The notes under the pieces: generated by a model
Databases searched by the model: none
What the model was told of the DNA's origin: nothing
The model's input: only the letters and a program-made list of their open reading frames with translations
Translations under genes and position numbers: made by a program
Origin: Lipingzhangella_A rawalii
GTDB taxonomy: Bacteria; Actinomycetota; Actinomycetes; Streptosporangiales; Streptosporangiaceae
Length of the DNA: 64,000 nt
Direction of reading: 5' to 3'
Assembly (NCBI RefSeq): GCF_031628175.1
Contig: NZ_JAVLVT010000004.1
Location: forward strand, 62,001-126,000
In this document: in pieces, positions 50,535 to 59,820 of the stretch
Layout: each line of letters opens with the position of its first letter
How positions within the stretch are numbered: the first letter of the stretch is position 1

Positions 50535-52279
50535 CGCGCATGATCGCCCTGGCGCGCCCCCGCAGTTTCCGCTTCGTGTGGGGCGTGCTGCTGGGCGCCG
50601 TGGCCGCCGGATCGGCGATCGCCCTGCTGGGCGTATCCGGATGGCTGCTGGCCCGTGCCGCCGAACATCCACCCATCACCGCACTGATGACCGCCGTGGT
50701 CGCCACCCGGGCACTGGGGATCACTCGCGGCGTCGCCCGCTACCTGGAACGGCTCGTCACCCACGACGCTGCCCTGCGCACCCTCGCCGAGGTCCGCGCC
50801 CGCGTGTATGCACGACTGGCCCACAGCGAACCGGTGCGCCGGTTCCGCTCCTCCGACCTGGTATCCCGGCTGGTCAACGACACCGACGCTACCCAGGACC
50901 TGCTGGTGCGCGGACTCACCCCACCCCTGGTGGCGCTGCTCACCGGAGCGGCCACCGTGGCGGTGTGTACCGCACTACTGGTTCCGGGCGGGCTCCTCCT
51001 CGCTCTGGGGCTGCTCCTCGCCGGGCTCGTCGTGCCGTTGGTGAGCGCGCTGACGAGCCGGGCGGCCGGCCAGCGGCAGGCCGCGGCCCGGGGGGAACTG
51101 GCCACGGCCCTGGTGGACACGCTGCACGGCGCACCCGACCTGGTGGCCTACGGCGCCATGGACGCGGCCACCCGCCGGGTGTTGGACGCCGATGCGGAAC
51201 TGACCCGCCTGGAGCAGCGCGACGCCCGCACCCTCGGCTGCGGCGCGGGCATCCTCACCCTGGTCACCGGGCTCACCGTGGCCGGGGTGCTGGTACTCGG
51301 GGTACTGGCCGTGTCCGACGGCGAGATCAGCGCCATCACCCTGGCGGTGCTGGTACTCGCCGCGCTGGCGGCCTTCGAGGTCGTTGCTCCCCTGCCCGCC
51401 GTGGCAACCCGGCTGGCCGGGATCCGGGCGAGCAGCGCCCGCCTGTTCGACGTGCTGGACGCCGAACCGGCCCTCGCCCACCCCGCCGGAAGCGCCACGG
51501 GGCAGGACCCGCCGATCCGGGAGGGCACGCTACGGCTGCGCGGCCTGCGCCTGCGCTATGGACCCACCGAACCCTGGGCACTGGACGGCCTCGACCTCGA
51601 CCTTCCGGCGGGGCACCGCGTGGCCGTGCTCGGCCCCAGCGGCGCTGGCAAGAGCAGTCTTGCCGCGATCCTGTTCCGGTTCCAGGACCCCACCTGTGGC
51701 ACGGTGCAGCTCGGCGACGTGGAACTGACCACCGCGAGGCCCGACACCGCTCGTGCGGCCATCACCGGGGTTCCCCAAGATCCGCACCTGTTCGCAAACA
51801 CGATCCGGGAGAACCTGCGGCTGGCCCAGCCCGAGGCTACGGACACCCAGCTGTGGCAGACGCTGGAACGGGTGCGGCTCGCCGCCGACATCTCGGCACT
51901 TCCCCGCGGCCTGGACACCCCACTGGGCACGCACGGCCTGGGGTTGAGTGGTGGCATGCGCCAGCGGCTGGCCCTGGCGCGGGCCCTGCTCACCCAACCA
52001 CGGGTGCTGGTGCTGGACGAGCCGACGGCTCACCTCGACCCGGGAACCCGCGACACGGTCCTGGCGGACCTGCTGGCCGCCGCCGAAGGACACTCCACCC
52101 TGCTGATCACCCACGACCTTGCCGGGCTGGAGGGCATGGACGAGATCTACGTCCTGGACGCGGGCCGGATCGTACAACGCGGCACCCACGCCGAACTGGT
52201 AAAACGCACGGGGTGGTACCGCGCGGCCCACCACCTCGCGGCCGTTGCGCCGCCACAGTCAACGCCCGGAGACCCATAG
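50516..52279 (+). CDS. cydC: ABC transporter CydC (cytochrome bd assembly)
   Basis: A 587-residue partner of CydD. SAIALLGVSGWLLARAAEHP and ITRGVARYLERLVTHDAALR are typical CydC motifs of the first membrane helices. The nucleotide-binding domain has GPSGAGKSSLAAILFRFQDP, LSGGMRQRLALARALL, VLVLDEPTAHLDPG and LLITHDLAGL. GTG at 50516 starts 19 bases inside cydD. Its stop falls in a three-copy 11-bp repeat. Confidence 0.94.
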   Translation: MRHDPLTRMIALARPRSFRFVWGVLLGAVAAGSAIALLGVSGWLLARAAEHPPITALMTAVVATRALGITRGVARYLERLVTHDAALRTLAEVRARVYARLAHSEPVRRFRSSDLVSRLVNDTDATQDLLVRGLTPPLVALLTGAATVAVCTALLVPGGLLLALGLLLAGLVVPLVSALTSRAAGQRQAAARGELATALVDTLHGAPDLVAYGAMDAATRRVLDADAELTRLEQRDARTLGCGAGILTLVTGLTVAGVLVLGVLAVSDGEISAITLAVLVLAALAAFEVVAPLPAVATRLAGIRASSARLFDVLDAEPALAHPAGSATGQDPPIREGTLRLRGLRLRYGPTEPWALDGLDLDLPAGHRVAVLGPSGAGKSSLAAILFRFQDPTCGTVQLGDVELTTARPDTARAAITGVPQDPHLFANTIRENLRLAQPEATDTQLWQTLERVRLAADISALPRGLDTPLGTHGLGLSGGMRQRLALARALLTQPRVLVLDEPTAHLDPGTRDTVLADLLAAAEGHSTLLITHDLAGLEGMDEIYVLDAGRIVQRGTHAELVKRTGWYRAAHHLAAVAPPQSTPGDP

Positions 52280-52310
52280 GGCTACGCGAGGGCTACTCGA
52301 GGGCTACTCA
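52278..52310. repeat. Three tandem 11-bp repeats spanning two convergent stop codons
   Basis: AGGGCTACGCG (52278-52288), AGGGCTACTCG (52289-52299) and AGGGCTACTCA (52300-52310). The first copy overlaps the cydC TAG and the third supplies the TAG of the minus-strand lipoprotein gene. With an 11-base period, CTA (TAG on the minus strand) occurs in all three minus-strand frames. Confidence 0.8.
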
Positions 52311-52777
52311 GCCGTGCACCAGTACTGGAGCTGGGCGTCCTCATGGTTGGCGTAGTGCAACCCGGTGAAACCGTGGCCGCCCGCGAAGACGATGTCCACC
52401 AGCCCGGGCTCGGCAGGCAGCTGGTGCAGCACCCGGTGTCGCTCGCTGTCGTCGTCGGTCGCACGGACCACGGTGGTGACCCCGTTGCCGTCCGGTGCCC
52501 CGGCCACGTAGGTGACTTCGAACACCAGATCCGGGAACTCCAGCCGTGCCCCCGGCTCGTCTCCCACGACACCGGACTCCGCCGGAACCGTGACGCTCTC
52601 GCTGCGTTGGCCCGCGGCGCTCTCCGCATCGGGGCGGTACTGCATGGAGCACGTCACCGCCTCCGCGTCCCGGCCCGGGTCCGCCGCCGTCGTGGTCGCA
52701 CCGTCAGCCGCGCACCCTGCCACCGCAAGGGTGACGCCGGTCGCGAGGACCCCTGGCATCCACACTGCTCGTGGCAT
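52304..52777 (-). CDS. Predicted small lipoprotein, function unknown
   Basis: A 157-residue protein with signal peptide and lipobox (VTLAVAGC, Cys near residue 22). The mature part has two Cys (AVTCSMQYRPD and the near-terminal YWCTAE) that may pair, and a beta-rich middle (LEFPDLVFEVTYVAG, VTTVVRATDDDSERHRVLHQ). I do not recognise a family. ATG at 52777 has GGGGAA upstream. It is convergent with cydC and divergent from the EI24-like gene 104 bp away. Confidence 0.75.
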   Translation of the reverse strand: MPRAVWMPGVLATGVTLAVAGCAADGATTTAADPGRDAEAVTCSMQYRPDAESAAGQRSESVTVPAESGVVGDEPGARLEFPDLVFEVTYVAGAPDGNGVTTVVRATDDDSERHRVLHQLPAEPGLVDIVFAGGHGFTGLHYANHEDAQLQYWCTAE

Positions 52778-52881
52778 CCGTTCCCCATCCTCGCCTACAT
52801 GCGGTCGTTCCCTGGGACGGATCCCGGCCCTGGCTGGTTCCGGTTTGCCCTCGGGTCGGTCGGAGCGGATAGCCTCCCGGT

Positions 52882-53652
52882 GTGTTTGCTGCCCTTGGTT
52901 CCGCCCTCGGTGGAGCCACACTACTGTTCCGCGGCGCGGGTGTCCTGGTTCGCCGCCCACGCCTGTTTCTGCTCGGCGCGGTTCCGCCGCTGATCACCAC
53001 GGCTCTGTTCCTGGCGGCCCTGGTGACGCTACTGGTCACCTTGGATTCGCTCGTGGTGGCGGTGACGCCCTTCGCCGATAACTGGGGCGAAACCTGGCAG
53101 CTGGTGACGCGCATCGCGCTCGCCGTGGCGATGGTGGGGGGAGCGGTGCTGCTGCTCGTGGTGGCTTTCACCGCGGTCACCCTCGCGCTGGGTTCCCCCA
53201 TCTACGACCGCATCGCCGAGGAGGTCGACGCCGAGCACGGTGATGTTCCCGAGGCGAACCACGAGGGCAGACTACGTTCGGTCGTACGCGGGGTGCGCCA
53301 GTCGTTGGCGACTGTGCTCGTCTCCCTGCTGATCACGGTGGCGGTGCTCCTGATTGGATTCGTCCCGCTGGTGGGGACCGCGGCGGCCCCGGTGTTGTCC
53401 GCACTGTTGGGGGGCTGGGTCCTGGCGGTGGAACTGCTTGGCCCCGCCTGTGATCGCCGGGGTCGGCTCCAACTCGCCGACCGGATCGGGTTGATGCGGC
53501 GCGATCGCGCGCGGGTGCTGGGATTCGCAGTGCCGGCCTTTGCGCTGCTGGCGGTACCGTTCCTGGCGATCGTGGTGTTTCCCGCGGCCGCCGCGGGTGG
53601 CAGTCTCCTGGCCCGCGACCTGGTTGCCACCCCGGGCGGGTCGTCCAGCTGA
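52882..53652 (+). CDS. EI24-domain (CysZ-like) membrane protein
   Basis: A 256-residue polytopic protein. PRLFLLGAVPPLITTALFLA, TLALGSPIYDRIAEEVDAEH and SLLITVAVLLIGFVPLVGTA are characteristic of the EI24/CysZ family, with about five to six membrane segments. CysZ is a sulfate transporter in Gram-negative bacteria; the role of actinobacterial members is unproven. The start is GTG at 52882. Confidence 0.85.
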   Translation: MFAALGSALGGATLLFRGAGVLVRRPRLFLLGAVPPLITTALFLAALVTLLVTLDSLVVAVTPFADNWGETWQLVTRIALAVAMVGGAVLLLVVAFTAVTLALGSPIYDRIAEEVDAEHGDVPEANHEGRLRSVVRGVRQSLATVLVSLLITVAVLLIGFVPLVGTAAAPVLSALLGGWVLAVELLGPACDRRGRLQLADRIGLMRRDRARVLGFAVPAFALLAVPFLAIVVFPAAAAGGSLLARDLVATPGGSSS

Positions 53653-53867
53653 GTTGCCGCAGCGACGCCTCGGGGTTCGCGCCGCTACCGCATGGCACAC
53701 ACGCCGGCCCCGAGGCTCGCCGGAGACCGATCCCGCCCTGTCCCCCCCGGTCTGGCCCTGTGCGATGTCATCCACAGACACCGAGCCCTACGATGAGCCG
53801 AGACGGTCCCGACCGTGGCGCCGGGATCCAACCCCCATAGCCGCACTCTCACCCACAGGGACGCACC

Positions 53868-54632
53868 ATGTTCGAATCCGGACTGGCCGGCAGGAAAGCC
53901 ATTGTCACCGGCGGTGCCGCGGGCATCGGCCGCGCCACCGCCCTAGGCCTCGCGGCCGCAGGAGCTCAGGTCCTGATCGCCGACCTGAACCAGCAAGCCG
54001 CCGAGGACACCGCGGCGGAGATCACCTCCGACGGCGGCACCGCCGAGATCGTGGTTGGTGACCTCAGCCGGCCGGACACGGTCGAGCACGTGGTCACCAC
54101 CGCCACCAGCCGCCTCGGTGGCATCGATATTCTCGTGAACAACGCGGGAGTCATGGACGATCTGTCGGCAACCGCCGACCTCAGCGACGCCGAATGGGAG
54201 CGCGTGCTGCGGATCAACCTGACGGCACCGTTTCTCCTCACCCGCGCCGTGCTGCCCACCATGACCGAACAGGGGGCGGGCTCGATCGTCTTTACCGCGT
54301 CCGAAGCCTCGCTGCGCGGCAGTGCCGCCGGAACGGCCTACACCGTCGCCAAGCACGGCATCGTCGGGCTGGTCACCTCCACTGCCGTGATGTATCGGGA
54401 GCAGGGAATCCGCACCAATGCGGTGGCCCCCGGAGGAACAGCGACCTCGATCTCGGTCGATCCCAACATGGCCTCGACCGGCCCGGCTGTGCTCGGCGCC
54501 TACTCCGGAAACATCGGCCGTATCGCGGAGGCCTCCGAACTAGCCGCCGCCATCGTGTTCCTCGCCTCCGACGCCGCCAGCAACATCAACGGCACGATTC
54601 TGCCGGTGGACAACGGGTGGTCGGCTGTCTGA
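53868..54632 (+). CDS. Short-chain dehydrogenase/reductase
   Basis: A 254-residue classical SDR: cofactor motif VTGGAAGIGRATALGLAAAG, NNAGVMD, catalytic Ser in FTASEASLRG, and Tyr-x-x-x-Lys in AYTVAKHGIVGL. The C-terminus (GTILPVDNGWSAV) is complete. Asp in LIADLNQQAAEDT at the end of strand 2 favours NAD(H). The substrate is unknown. ATG at 53868 follows CAGGGACGCACC. Confidence 0.93.
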   Translation: MFESGLAGRKAIVTGGAAGIGRATALGLAAAGAQVLIADLNQQAAEDTAAEITSDGGTAEIVVGDLSRPDTVEHVVTTATSRLGGIDILVNNAGVMDDLSATADLSDAEWERVLRINLTAPFLLTRAVLPTMTEQGAGSIVFTASEASLRGSAAGTAYTVAKHGIVGLVTSTAVMYREQGIRTNAVAPGGTATSISVDPNMASTGPAVLGAYSGNIGRIAEASELAAAIVFLASDAASNINGTILPVDNGWSAV

Positions 54633-54819
54633 CAAACACGAGCACAACCCACCCCGGGCGTGTGCGTCCCCACCTCGAAGCACCCGGACGCGGGCGGGTG
54701 AGGTCGGGTAGGGCGACCGTGGCACTCTCGGCAGCCCCAGAGGGAAGCGAACCACCCTTCACGGGACCGCGAATGTCGCGCACGGGTTCGGCCAGAACCT
54801 GTGTCACCCCGCACGCACG

Positions 54820-54859
54820 CATACGGCGGCCCGCCCCACCCGGGAGAAGCCGCCGTATG
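54820..54859 (-). terminator. Hairpin terminator after rho
   Basis: CATACGGCGGC (54820-54830) and GCCGCCGTATG (54849-54859) are perfect 11-bp inverted repeats around an 18-base spacer, ending 13 bp beyond the rho stop on the minus strand. It may act in both directions, since the SDR gene converges on it from 188 bp away. Confidence 0.7.
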
Positions 54860-54872
54860 TTCGGATCGCGCG

Positions 54873-56867
54873 CTAGGACTTGTTGCCCACCGTCGTCTTC
54901 TGCACCTGAAGCAGGAACTCGGCGTTGCTCTTCGTGTCCTTCATCTTCTCCAGCAGCAGTTCGAGTGCCTGCTGGGTATCGAGGGCGTGCAGCACCCGGC
55001 GTAGCTGCCAGATGATATTCAGCTCCTCGCTGGAGACGAGCAGCTCCTCCTTGCGGGTACTGGAGGAGACGACATCCACCGCCGGGAAGATCCGCTTGTC
55101 GGCGAGGCCCCGGTTGAGCTTCAGCTCCATGTTCCCGGTGCCCTTGAACTCCTCGAAGATGACCTCGTCCATCCGCGAGCCCGTCTCCACCAAGGCCGTG
55201 GCCAGGATGGTGAGCGAACCCCCGTTCTCGATGTTCCGGGCCGCACCGAAGAATCGCTTGGGCGGGTACAGGGCCGTCGAGTCAACACCGCCGGAAAGAA
55301 TCCGACCGCTGGCGGGAGCGGCCAGGTTGTAGGCCCGCCCCAGCCGGGTGATCGAGTCCAGCAGTACCACCACGTCGCGGCCCGTCTCCACCAGGCGTTT
55401 GGCCCGCTCGATAGCGAGCTCCGCCACGGTGGTGTGATCCTCGGCCGGACGGTCAAAGGTGGAGTTGATGACCTCACCCTTGACCGTGCGCTGCATATCG
55501 GTAACCTCTTCCGGCCGTTCGTCGACCAGAACAACCATGAGGTGGCATTCGGGGTTGTTCGCGGTGATCGCGTTCGCGATCGCCTGGAGCACCATGGTCT
55601 TCCCGGCCTTCGGCGGGGATACGATCAACCCACGCTGGCCCTTACCAATCGGCGAGACCAGGTCGATGATGCGGGTGCTGAGGTCACTGGGCTCGGTCTC
55701 CAGACGCAGCCGCTCCTGCGGATACAGTGGAACGAGCTTGGAGAATTCCTGACGCCCGCGGGTCTGGTCCACCGGGTGACCGTTGATCGTGTCCAGACGC
55801 ACCAGCGCGTTGAACTTCTCCCGACGCTCCCCCTCGCGGGGCTGGCGTACCGCACCCGTGATGTGGTCACCCTTGCGCAGCCCGTTCTTGCGCACCTGCG
55901 ACAGCGAGACGTACACATCGCTGGGGCCGGGCAGGTACCCGGTCGTGCGCACGAACGCGTAGTTGTCCAGGATGTCCACGATTCCGGCAACGGGGATGAG
56001 GACGTCGTCGTCGTTGACCGAGGGCTCGGAGTCCGACCGGTCCCGGTTGCGTTGACGGTCCCGGTTGCGGAAGCGACGTCCCCGCCGGCGACCACCACCG
56101 CCCCCGCCATCACCGTCGTCCTGGCCGCCCTGGCCGCCACCCTGCTGGTTCTGGTTCCCCTGGCCCTGCTGGCCCTGGTTCCCCCCCTGGCTCTGCTGGC
56201 CCTGGTTGCCCTGCTGGTCGTTGCCAGTGTTGTTCTTGTTGTCCTCGCGTCCCTGACGGTTCTTACGGTTGCGCTGGCGCTCCCGCCCGGAGCCCTGCGT
56301 CGATTCCCCGTCGGTCGCCGAGGTTGCCTTGTTCGATGTAGTGGACACGCTGCTCGCGGAAGTTGAGGGATCGGCCTCGGAATCCGAGACCTGCTGGTCA
56401 CTGCTGCCCTCGCCGCGCCTGCGGGAGGACCGGCGGGAGCGGGTTGACTGCTCGGCACGCTCCGAGGACTCCGCTTCGGATCCGGCGGAGCTTGTGGTCT
56501 CCGCCGCACCGGACGGTGCGTCCCCGGAGGAGGCCGCGGCCTCCGCGCCGCCACCGCCACGCGGCTCGACCCTATCGTCTGTGGCGGTCTTCTCGCTCCC
56601 CTTCGGAGAACCCGCCGAGGCGGCCTGCGGCGGTCCCCCCTGCTGGGCCTCGATGGCGGCAATGATGTCGTTCTTACGCATCCGGCCCGTGCCTGTGATT
56701 CCGAGGCTCGAGGCCAGCCGCTGGAGCTCGGTGAGCTTCAACGCGGACAGGCCCGTTCCGCCGGCGCGCGAGCGTGGACTGGTCGCGGCCTCGCCGCCGG
56801 TGTCCGCACGTGACGTCGCGACGTCGCTGTTCGCCGCATCCGTGTGGAGTTCGGTCGTGTCGCTCAC
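54873..56867 (-). CDS. rho: Transcription termination factor Rho, with long disordered insertion
   Basis: A 664-residue Rho helicase. SALKLTELQRLASSLGI and MRKNDIIAAIEAQQ form the N-terminal helix bundle. Residues ~90-280 are an acidic then Asn/Gln/Gly/Arg-rich region, ending in basic RGRRFRNRDRQR. The cold-shock-like RNA site follows (DILDNYAFVRTTGYLPG), then P-loop SPPKAGKTMVLQAIA, DERPEEVTDMQRTVKGEV and LDSITRLGRAYN. Such inserts are known from actinobacterial Rho (for example Micrococcus) and add RNA binding. GTG at 56867 has AAGGA eight bases upstream. Confidence 0.96.
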   Translation of the reverse strand: MSDTTELHTDAANSDVATSRADTGGEAATSPRSRAGGTGLSALKLTELQRLASSLGITGTGRMRKNDIIAAIEAQQGGPPQAASAGSPKGSEKTATDDRVEPRGGGGAEAAASSGDAPSGAAETTSSAGSEAESSERAEQSTRSRRSSRRRGEGSSDQQVSDSEADPSTSASSVSTTSNKATSATDGESTQGSGRERQRNRKNRQGREDNKNNTGNDQQGNQGQQSQGGNQGQQGQGNQNQQGGGQGGQDDGDGGGGGGRRRGRRFRNRDRQRNRDRSDSEPSVNDDDVLIPVAGIVDILDNYAFVRTTGYLPGPSDVYVSLSQVRKNGLRKGDHITGAVRQPREGERREKFNALVRLDTINGHPVDQTRGRQEFSKLVPLYPQERLRLETEPSDLSTRIIDLVSPIGKGQRGLIVSPPKAGKTMVLQAIANAITANNPECHLMVVLVDERPEEVTDMQRTVKGEVINSTFDRPAEDHTTVAELAIERAKRLVETGRDVVVLLDSITRLGRAYNLAAPASGRILSGGVDSTALYPPKRFFGAARNIENGGSLTILATALVETGSRMDEVIFEEFKGTGNMELKLNRGLADKRIFPAVDVVSSSTRKEELLVSSEELNIIWQLRRVLHALDTQQALELLLEKMKDTKSNAEFLLQVQKTTVGNKS

Positions 56868-57388
56868 TAAGGGTCCTTCCCGAGGAGGGCTGGGCCGCTT
56901 CTTCGCGGCAAGGGCCAGCCCGGTGGTGCGAGCCGGCGAGGCCGGGTCGGGCTTGTGCTCCATGTGTCACGGAGACGTTTACTCAACCAAGTCCGCCCGC
57001 GCTGGGCTCTGGGGAGTCCCAGAATCCGGGGCGACGGGTCCCGCGATGCCTGCACCTCACCCTCACCGCACCGGAACGGCACGAGACGGCACACTGAGTC
57101 GGGGCAGGCCACAGTAGAACCGTGGTCGAGGCACAGCGGCGACCGTGCGCAGCACGGCATAAGCGTGGTCTGCATGCGCGGAAGACGCCGAAATGGATGA
57201 GCACGTACCCCGTAGTGGGGCATCCGGTGCTGTATCCAGCCTAACATCACCGTACTCCGACGATATTCCACCGCATCGCCGGTGGTGAACGGCCAGAATG
57301 GAACGTCCCGGGCGAAGGCCCGACACCGGGAGTCCCGTGACGACTCGGTTAGTCATTGTAACGCCTGGGCTGGAGGGACGATTCCCCG
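56868..57388. other. Long rho leader and thrB-rho spacer
   Basis: 521 bp with no supported gene. The part next to rho probably holds its promoter and a long 5' leader, as in other bacteria where Rho autoregulates; I found no clear -35/-10. Near 57308-57321 CGGGCGAAGGCCCG is a small hairpin that could end the thr transcript. Confidence 0.4.
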
Positions 57389-58396
57389 TCACGGCAGTTC
57401 CACGGGCATGCCGAACGGGGCTGCTGACGTATGAACACTGGTCGCCACCCCGGCCGTGTCCACCGGCACGGGGCATATGTGCCAGTTCGTACCCGCCCAA
57501 CCCCCGATCCAATCACCGAGATCCCCACGCTGGGCTGGATCTGCACCGTCGGTCGGGCTCGGGGCCCCCAACACCAGAACAGTGGGCCCCGCTCCGGAGA
57601 TCACCGCGGGCAGACGCGCTTCCTCCCGCAGCGTGCGCAGGAGACGCACACTCTTCGGCATCGCGGCACCGCGGTAGGGCTGGTGCAGCCAGTCCTCCGT
57701 CGCCTCCAGCAACAGCTCCGGGGCCTGGGTCAGCGCCAGGGACAACAGGGCGGCACGCCCCGCGGTGCGTGCCGCATCGGCATGGGGCACGGTCTCGGGA
57801 AGCAGTCCCCGGGCCTGCTCGGTCGACAGCTGCTCGGTGGGCACACAGGCCACCGGTGACACACCCGCGGCCGGATCCTGCCGCCGACACCGCCACCCGT
57901 GCGCATCCGCCCAGGCCAGGGTGAACCCGCCGTAGACGCACGGCGCCACGTTGTCCGGGTGGCCCTCAAGTTCCGCCGCGACGGCGAACACCCGATCCCG
58001 ATCGACCTTCCCGCCCGTGGTCCGGCCCAGCAGCAGCTGCGCAGCACTGACCCCCGCCACGATCGCCGCGGCGGAAGAGCCCAGCCCCCGACCGTGCGGA
58101 ATCCGGTTCACACAGTGCAGATGCGCCGCGGGAACATCCTCCCCCAGCGCGCGGGCGGCGGCACGCAGCGAACGCAGCACCAGATGGCGCTCGTCCAGCG
58201 GCACCTCTCCCGCGCCGTATCCCTCCACACTCACCGTGAGCTGCCCAGATTCGGCGGGACGCACCTCGACCTCGTCGTAGAGCTGAAGTGCCAGCCCCAT
58301 CGTGTCGAAGCCGGGCCCCAGGTTCGCGCTGGTGGCCGGAACCCGAATCCGTTCCGGAGTCGGTTCCCGCTGCGACTGCCGCTGCACCACCGTCAC
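57389..58396 (-). CDS. thrB: Homoserine kinase
   Basis: A 335-residue GHMP kinase making O-phosphohomoserine for threonine. RVPATSANLGPGFDTMGLAL and the ATP loop PHGRGLGSSAAAIVAG are intact; AVISGAGPTVLVLG is GHMP motif 3. GTG at 58396 overlaps the thrC stop (GTGA). The C-terminus is longer than in E. coli, as in other actinobacteria. Confidence 0.96.
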   Translation of the reverse strand: MTVVQRQSQREPTPERIRVPATSANLGPGFDTMGLALQLYDEVEVRPAESGQLTVSVEGYGAGEVPLDERHLVLRSLRAAARALGEDVPAAHLHCVNRIPHGRGLGSSAAAIVAGVSAAQLLLGRTTGGKVDRDRVFAVAAELEGHPDNVAPCVYGGFTLAWADAHGWRCRRQDPAAGVSPVACVPTEQLSTEQARGLLPETVPHADAARTAGRAALLSLALTQAPELLLEATEDWLHQPYRGAAMPKSVRLLRTLREEARLPAVISGAGPTVLVLGAPSPTDGADPAQRGDLGDWIGGWAGTNWHICPVPVDTAGVATSVHTSAAPFGMPVELP

Positions 58397-59457
58397 ACCA
58401 GCCCCAACGCCGAGGCGGCCGAACGCGCGTCCACCGGAACCGTGGTCGCCTTGGGGGCGCCCGCCAGCGCCCAGTCCGGATCCTTGAGGCCGTTTCCGGT
58501 CACCGTGCACACCACGCGACTCCCCTTCGGTACGTGGCCCTCCTCCACGGCCTGGACCAGTCCGGCCACGCTCGCCGCAGAAGCAAGCTCCACAAACACT
58601 CCCTCCTTGGCGGCCAACATGCGGTAGGTGACCAGGATCTGGCGATCGGTCACCGAGTCGATGCGGCCACCCGACTCGTCCCGGGCCCGTTCGGCCTGAC
58701 TCCACGAGGCGGGATTACCGATCCGGATCGCCGTGGCGATGGTCCGGGGCGGGGCCACGGGCTGCCGCCGCACGATCGGTGCCGCCCCCGACGCCTGAAA
58801 CCCCATCATCCGGGGAGTGTGGCCGGACACCCCCGCCTCGTTGTACTCCCGGTAACCCATCCAGTAGGCGGTGATGTTGCCCGCATTGCCAACCGGTAGG
58901 CAGTGGATGTCGGGCGCGTCGCCCAGGGTGTCCACCACCTCGAACGCCGCGGTCTTCTGTCCCTGGATCCGGTGCGGATTCACCGAGTTCATCAACGCGA
59001 CCGGATAGTCCACCGACAGCTTCTGCGCCAGCTCCAGGCAGTCGTCGAAACTCCCGTCCACCTGGAGCAGCTGGGATCCGTGTACCAGCGCCTGCGCCAA
59101 CTTCCCCATCGCGATCTTGCCCTGGGGCACGAGGACGGCGCAGGTGAGGCCGCCCCGTACGGCATAGGCCGCGGCACTGGCACTGGTGTTACCCGTGGAG
59201 GCGCAGATCACCGCCTGGGCTCCCTCTTCGACCGCTTTGGAGATCGCGACCGTCATCCCACGGTCCTTGAACGACCCCGTGGGATTGAGCCCCTCCACCT
59301 TCAGGTAGACCTCGCACCCGGTCACTTCGGAGACGTGGTACGCCGGGAGCAGCGGCGTGTTTCCCTCGTGCAGGGTGACCACCGGGGTGGTGTCCGTGAC
59401 GGGCAGGTGGTCCCGGTACTCCTGGACAACTCCTGCCCACGCCCGTGTATTCGTCAC
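58393..59457 (-). CDS. thrC: Threonine synthase
   Basis: A 354-residue PLP enzyme converting O-phosphohomoserine to threonine. LHEGNTPLLPAYHVSE and NPTGSFKDRGMTVAISKA (Schiff-base Lys in SFKDRG), ICASTGNTSASAAAYA and VGNAGNITAYWMGY bind PLP. GTG at 59457 has GAGAGG seven bases upstream and gives the usual length; ATG at 59517 would add an atypical extension. It is in an operon with thrB. Confidence 0.95.
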   Translation of the reverse strand: MTNTRAWAGVVQEYRDHLPVTDTTPVVTLHEGNTPLLPAYHVSEVTGCEVYLKVEGLNPTGSFKDRGMTVAISKAVEEGAQAVICASTGNTSASAAAYAVRGGLTCAVLVPQGKIAMGKLAQALVHGSQLLQVDGSFDDCLELAQKLSVDYPVALMNSVNPHRIQGQKTAAFEVVDTLGDAPDIHCLPVGNAGNITAYWMGYREYNEAGVSGHTPRMMGFQASGAAPIVRRQPVAPPRTIATAIRIGNPASWSQAERARDESGGRIDSVTDRQILVTYRMLAAKEGVFVELASAASVAGLVQAVEEGHVPKGSRVVCTVTGNGLKDPDWALAGAPKATTVPVDARSAASALGLV

Positions 59458-59820
59458 GACAGGCCTCTCTGCTACGCCAGTCTGGATGGGTGTGGGAGCA
59501 CGACGCATCGACCGCACGGCACATCACCCGCGCAGCCGGCCGCGTCCTTCCTGGAGACACCACGTGAACACGTGGCCGTTCAAGTCTAGGGCCTGTGGCC
59601 GGCCCACCCGTCCCCACGGAACGTGTGCCGTCGATATTCCCGTAGCGGTGTGGCGACGCCCCGGAACGGGCGGCCCCGAAGCAACGCGCCTGCGGAACCG
59701 ACCGGGCCCCGACCCAATCGACACGCTCCCCGCGCCACCCGGTATGCGGGCACCACCGCCACACCGGGTGGCCCAGCCCGGCACCGACCGGATCCAGGTG
59801 CGGGCCGCCGTCGGGAGATG
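59458..59820. other. Interval between hom and thrC
   Basis: 363 bp without a supported gene. It separates hom from thrC, which are often tightly linked in actinobacteria, so thrC probably has its own promoter. It contains the palindrome at 59560-59575. Confidence 0.5.
59560..59575. promoter_or_regulatory. Perfect palindrome CCACGTG-AA-CACGTGG upstream of thrC
   Basis: Two 7-bp arms with a two-base spacer, 103 bp upstream of the thrC start. It is either an operator or a small hairpin in the leader. No known regulator is assigned. Confidence 0.4.
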
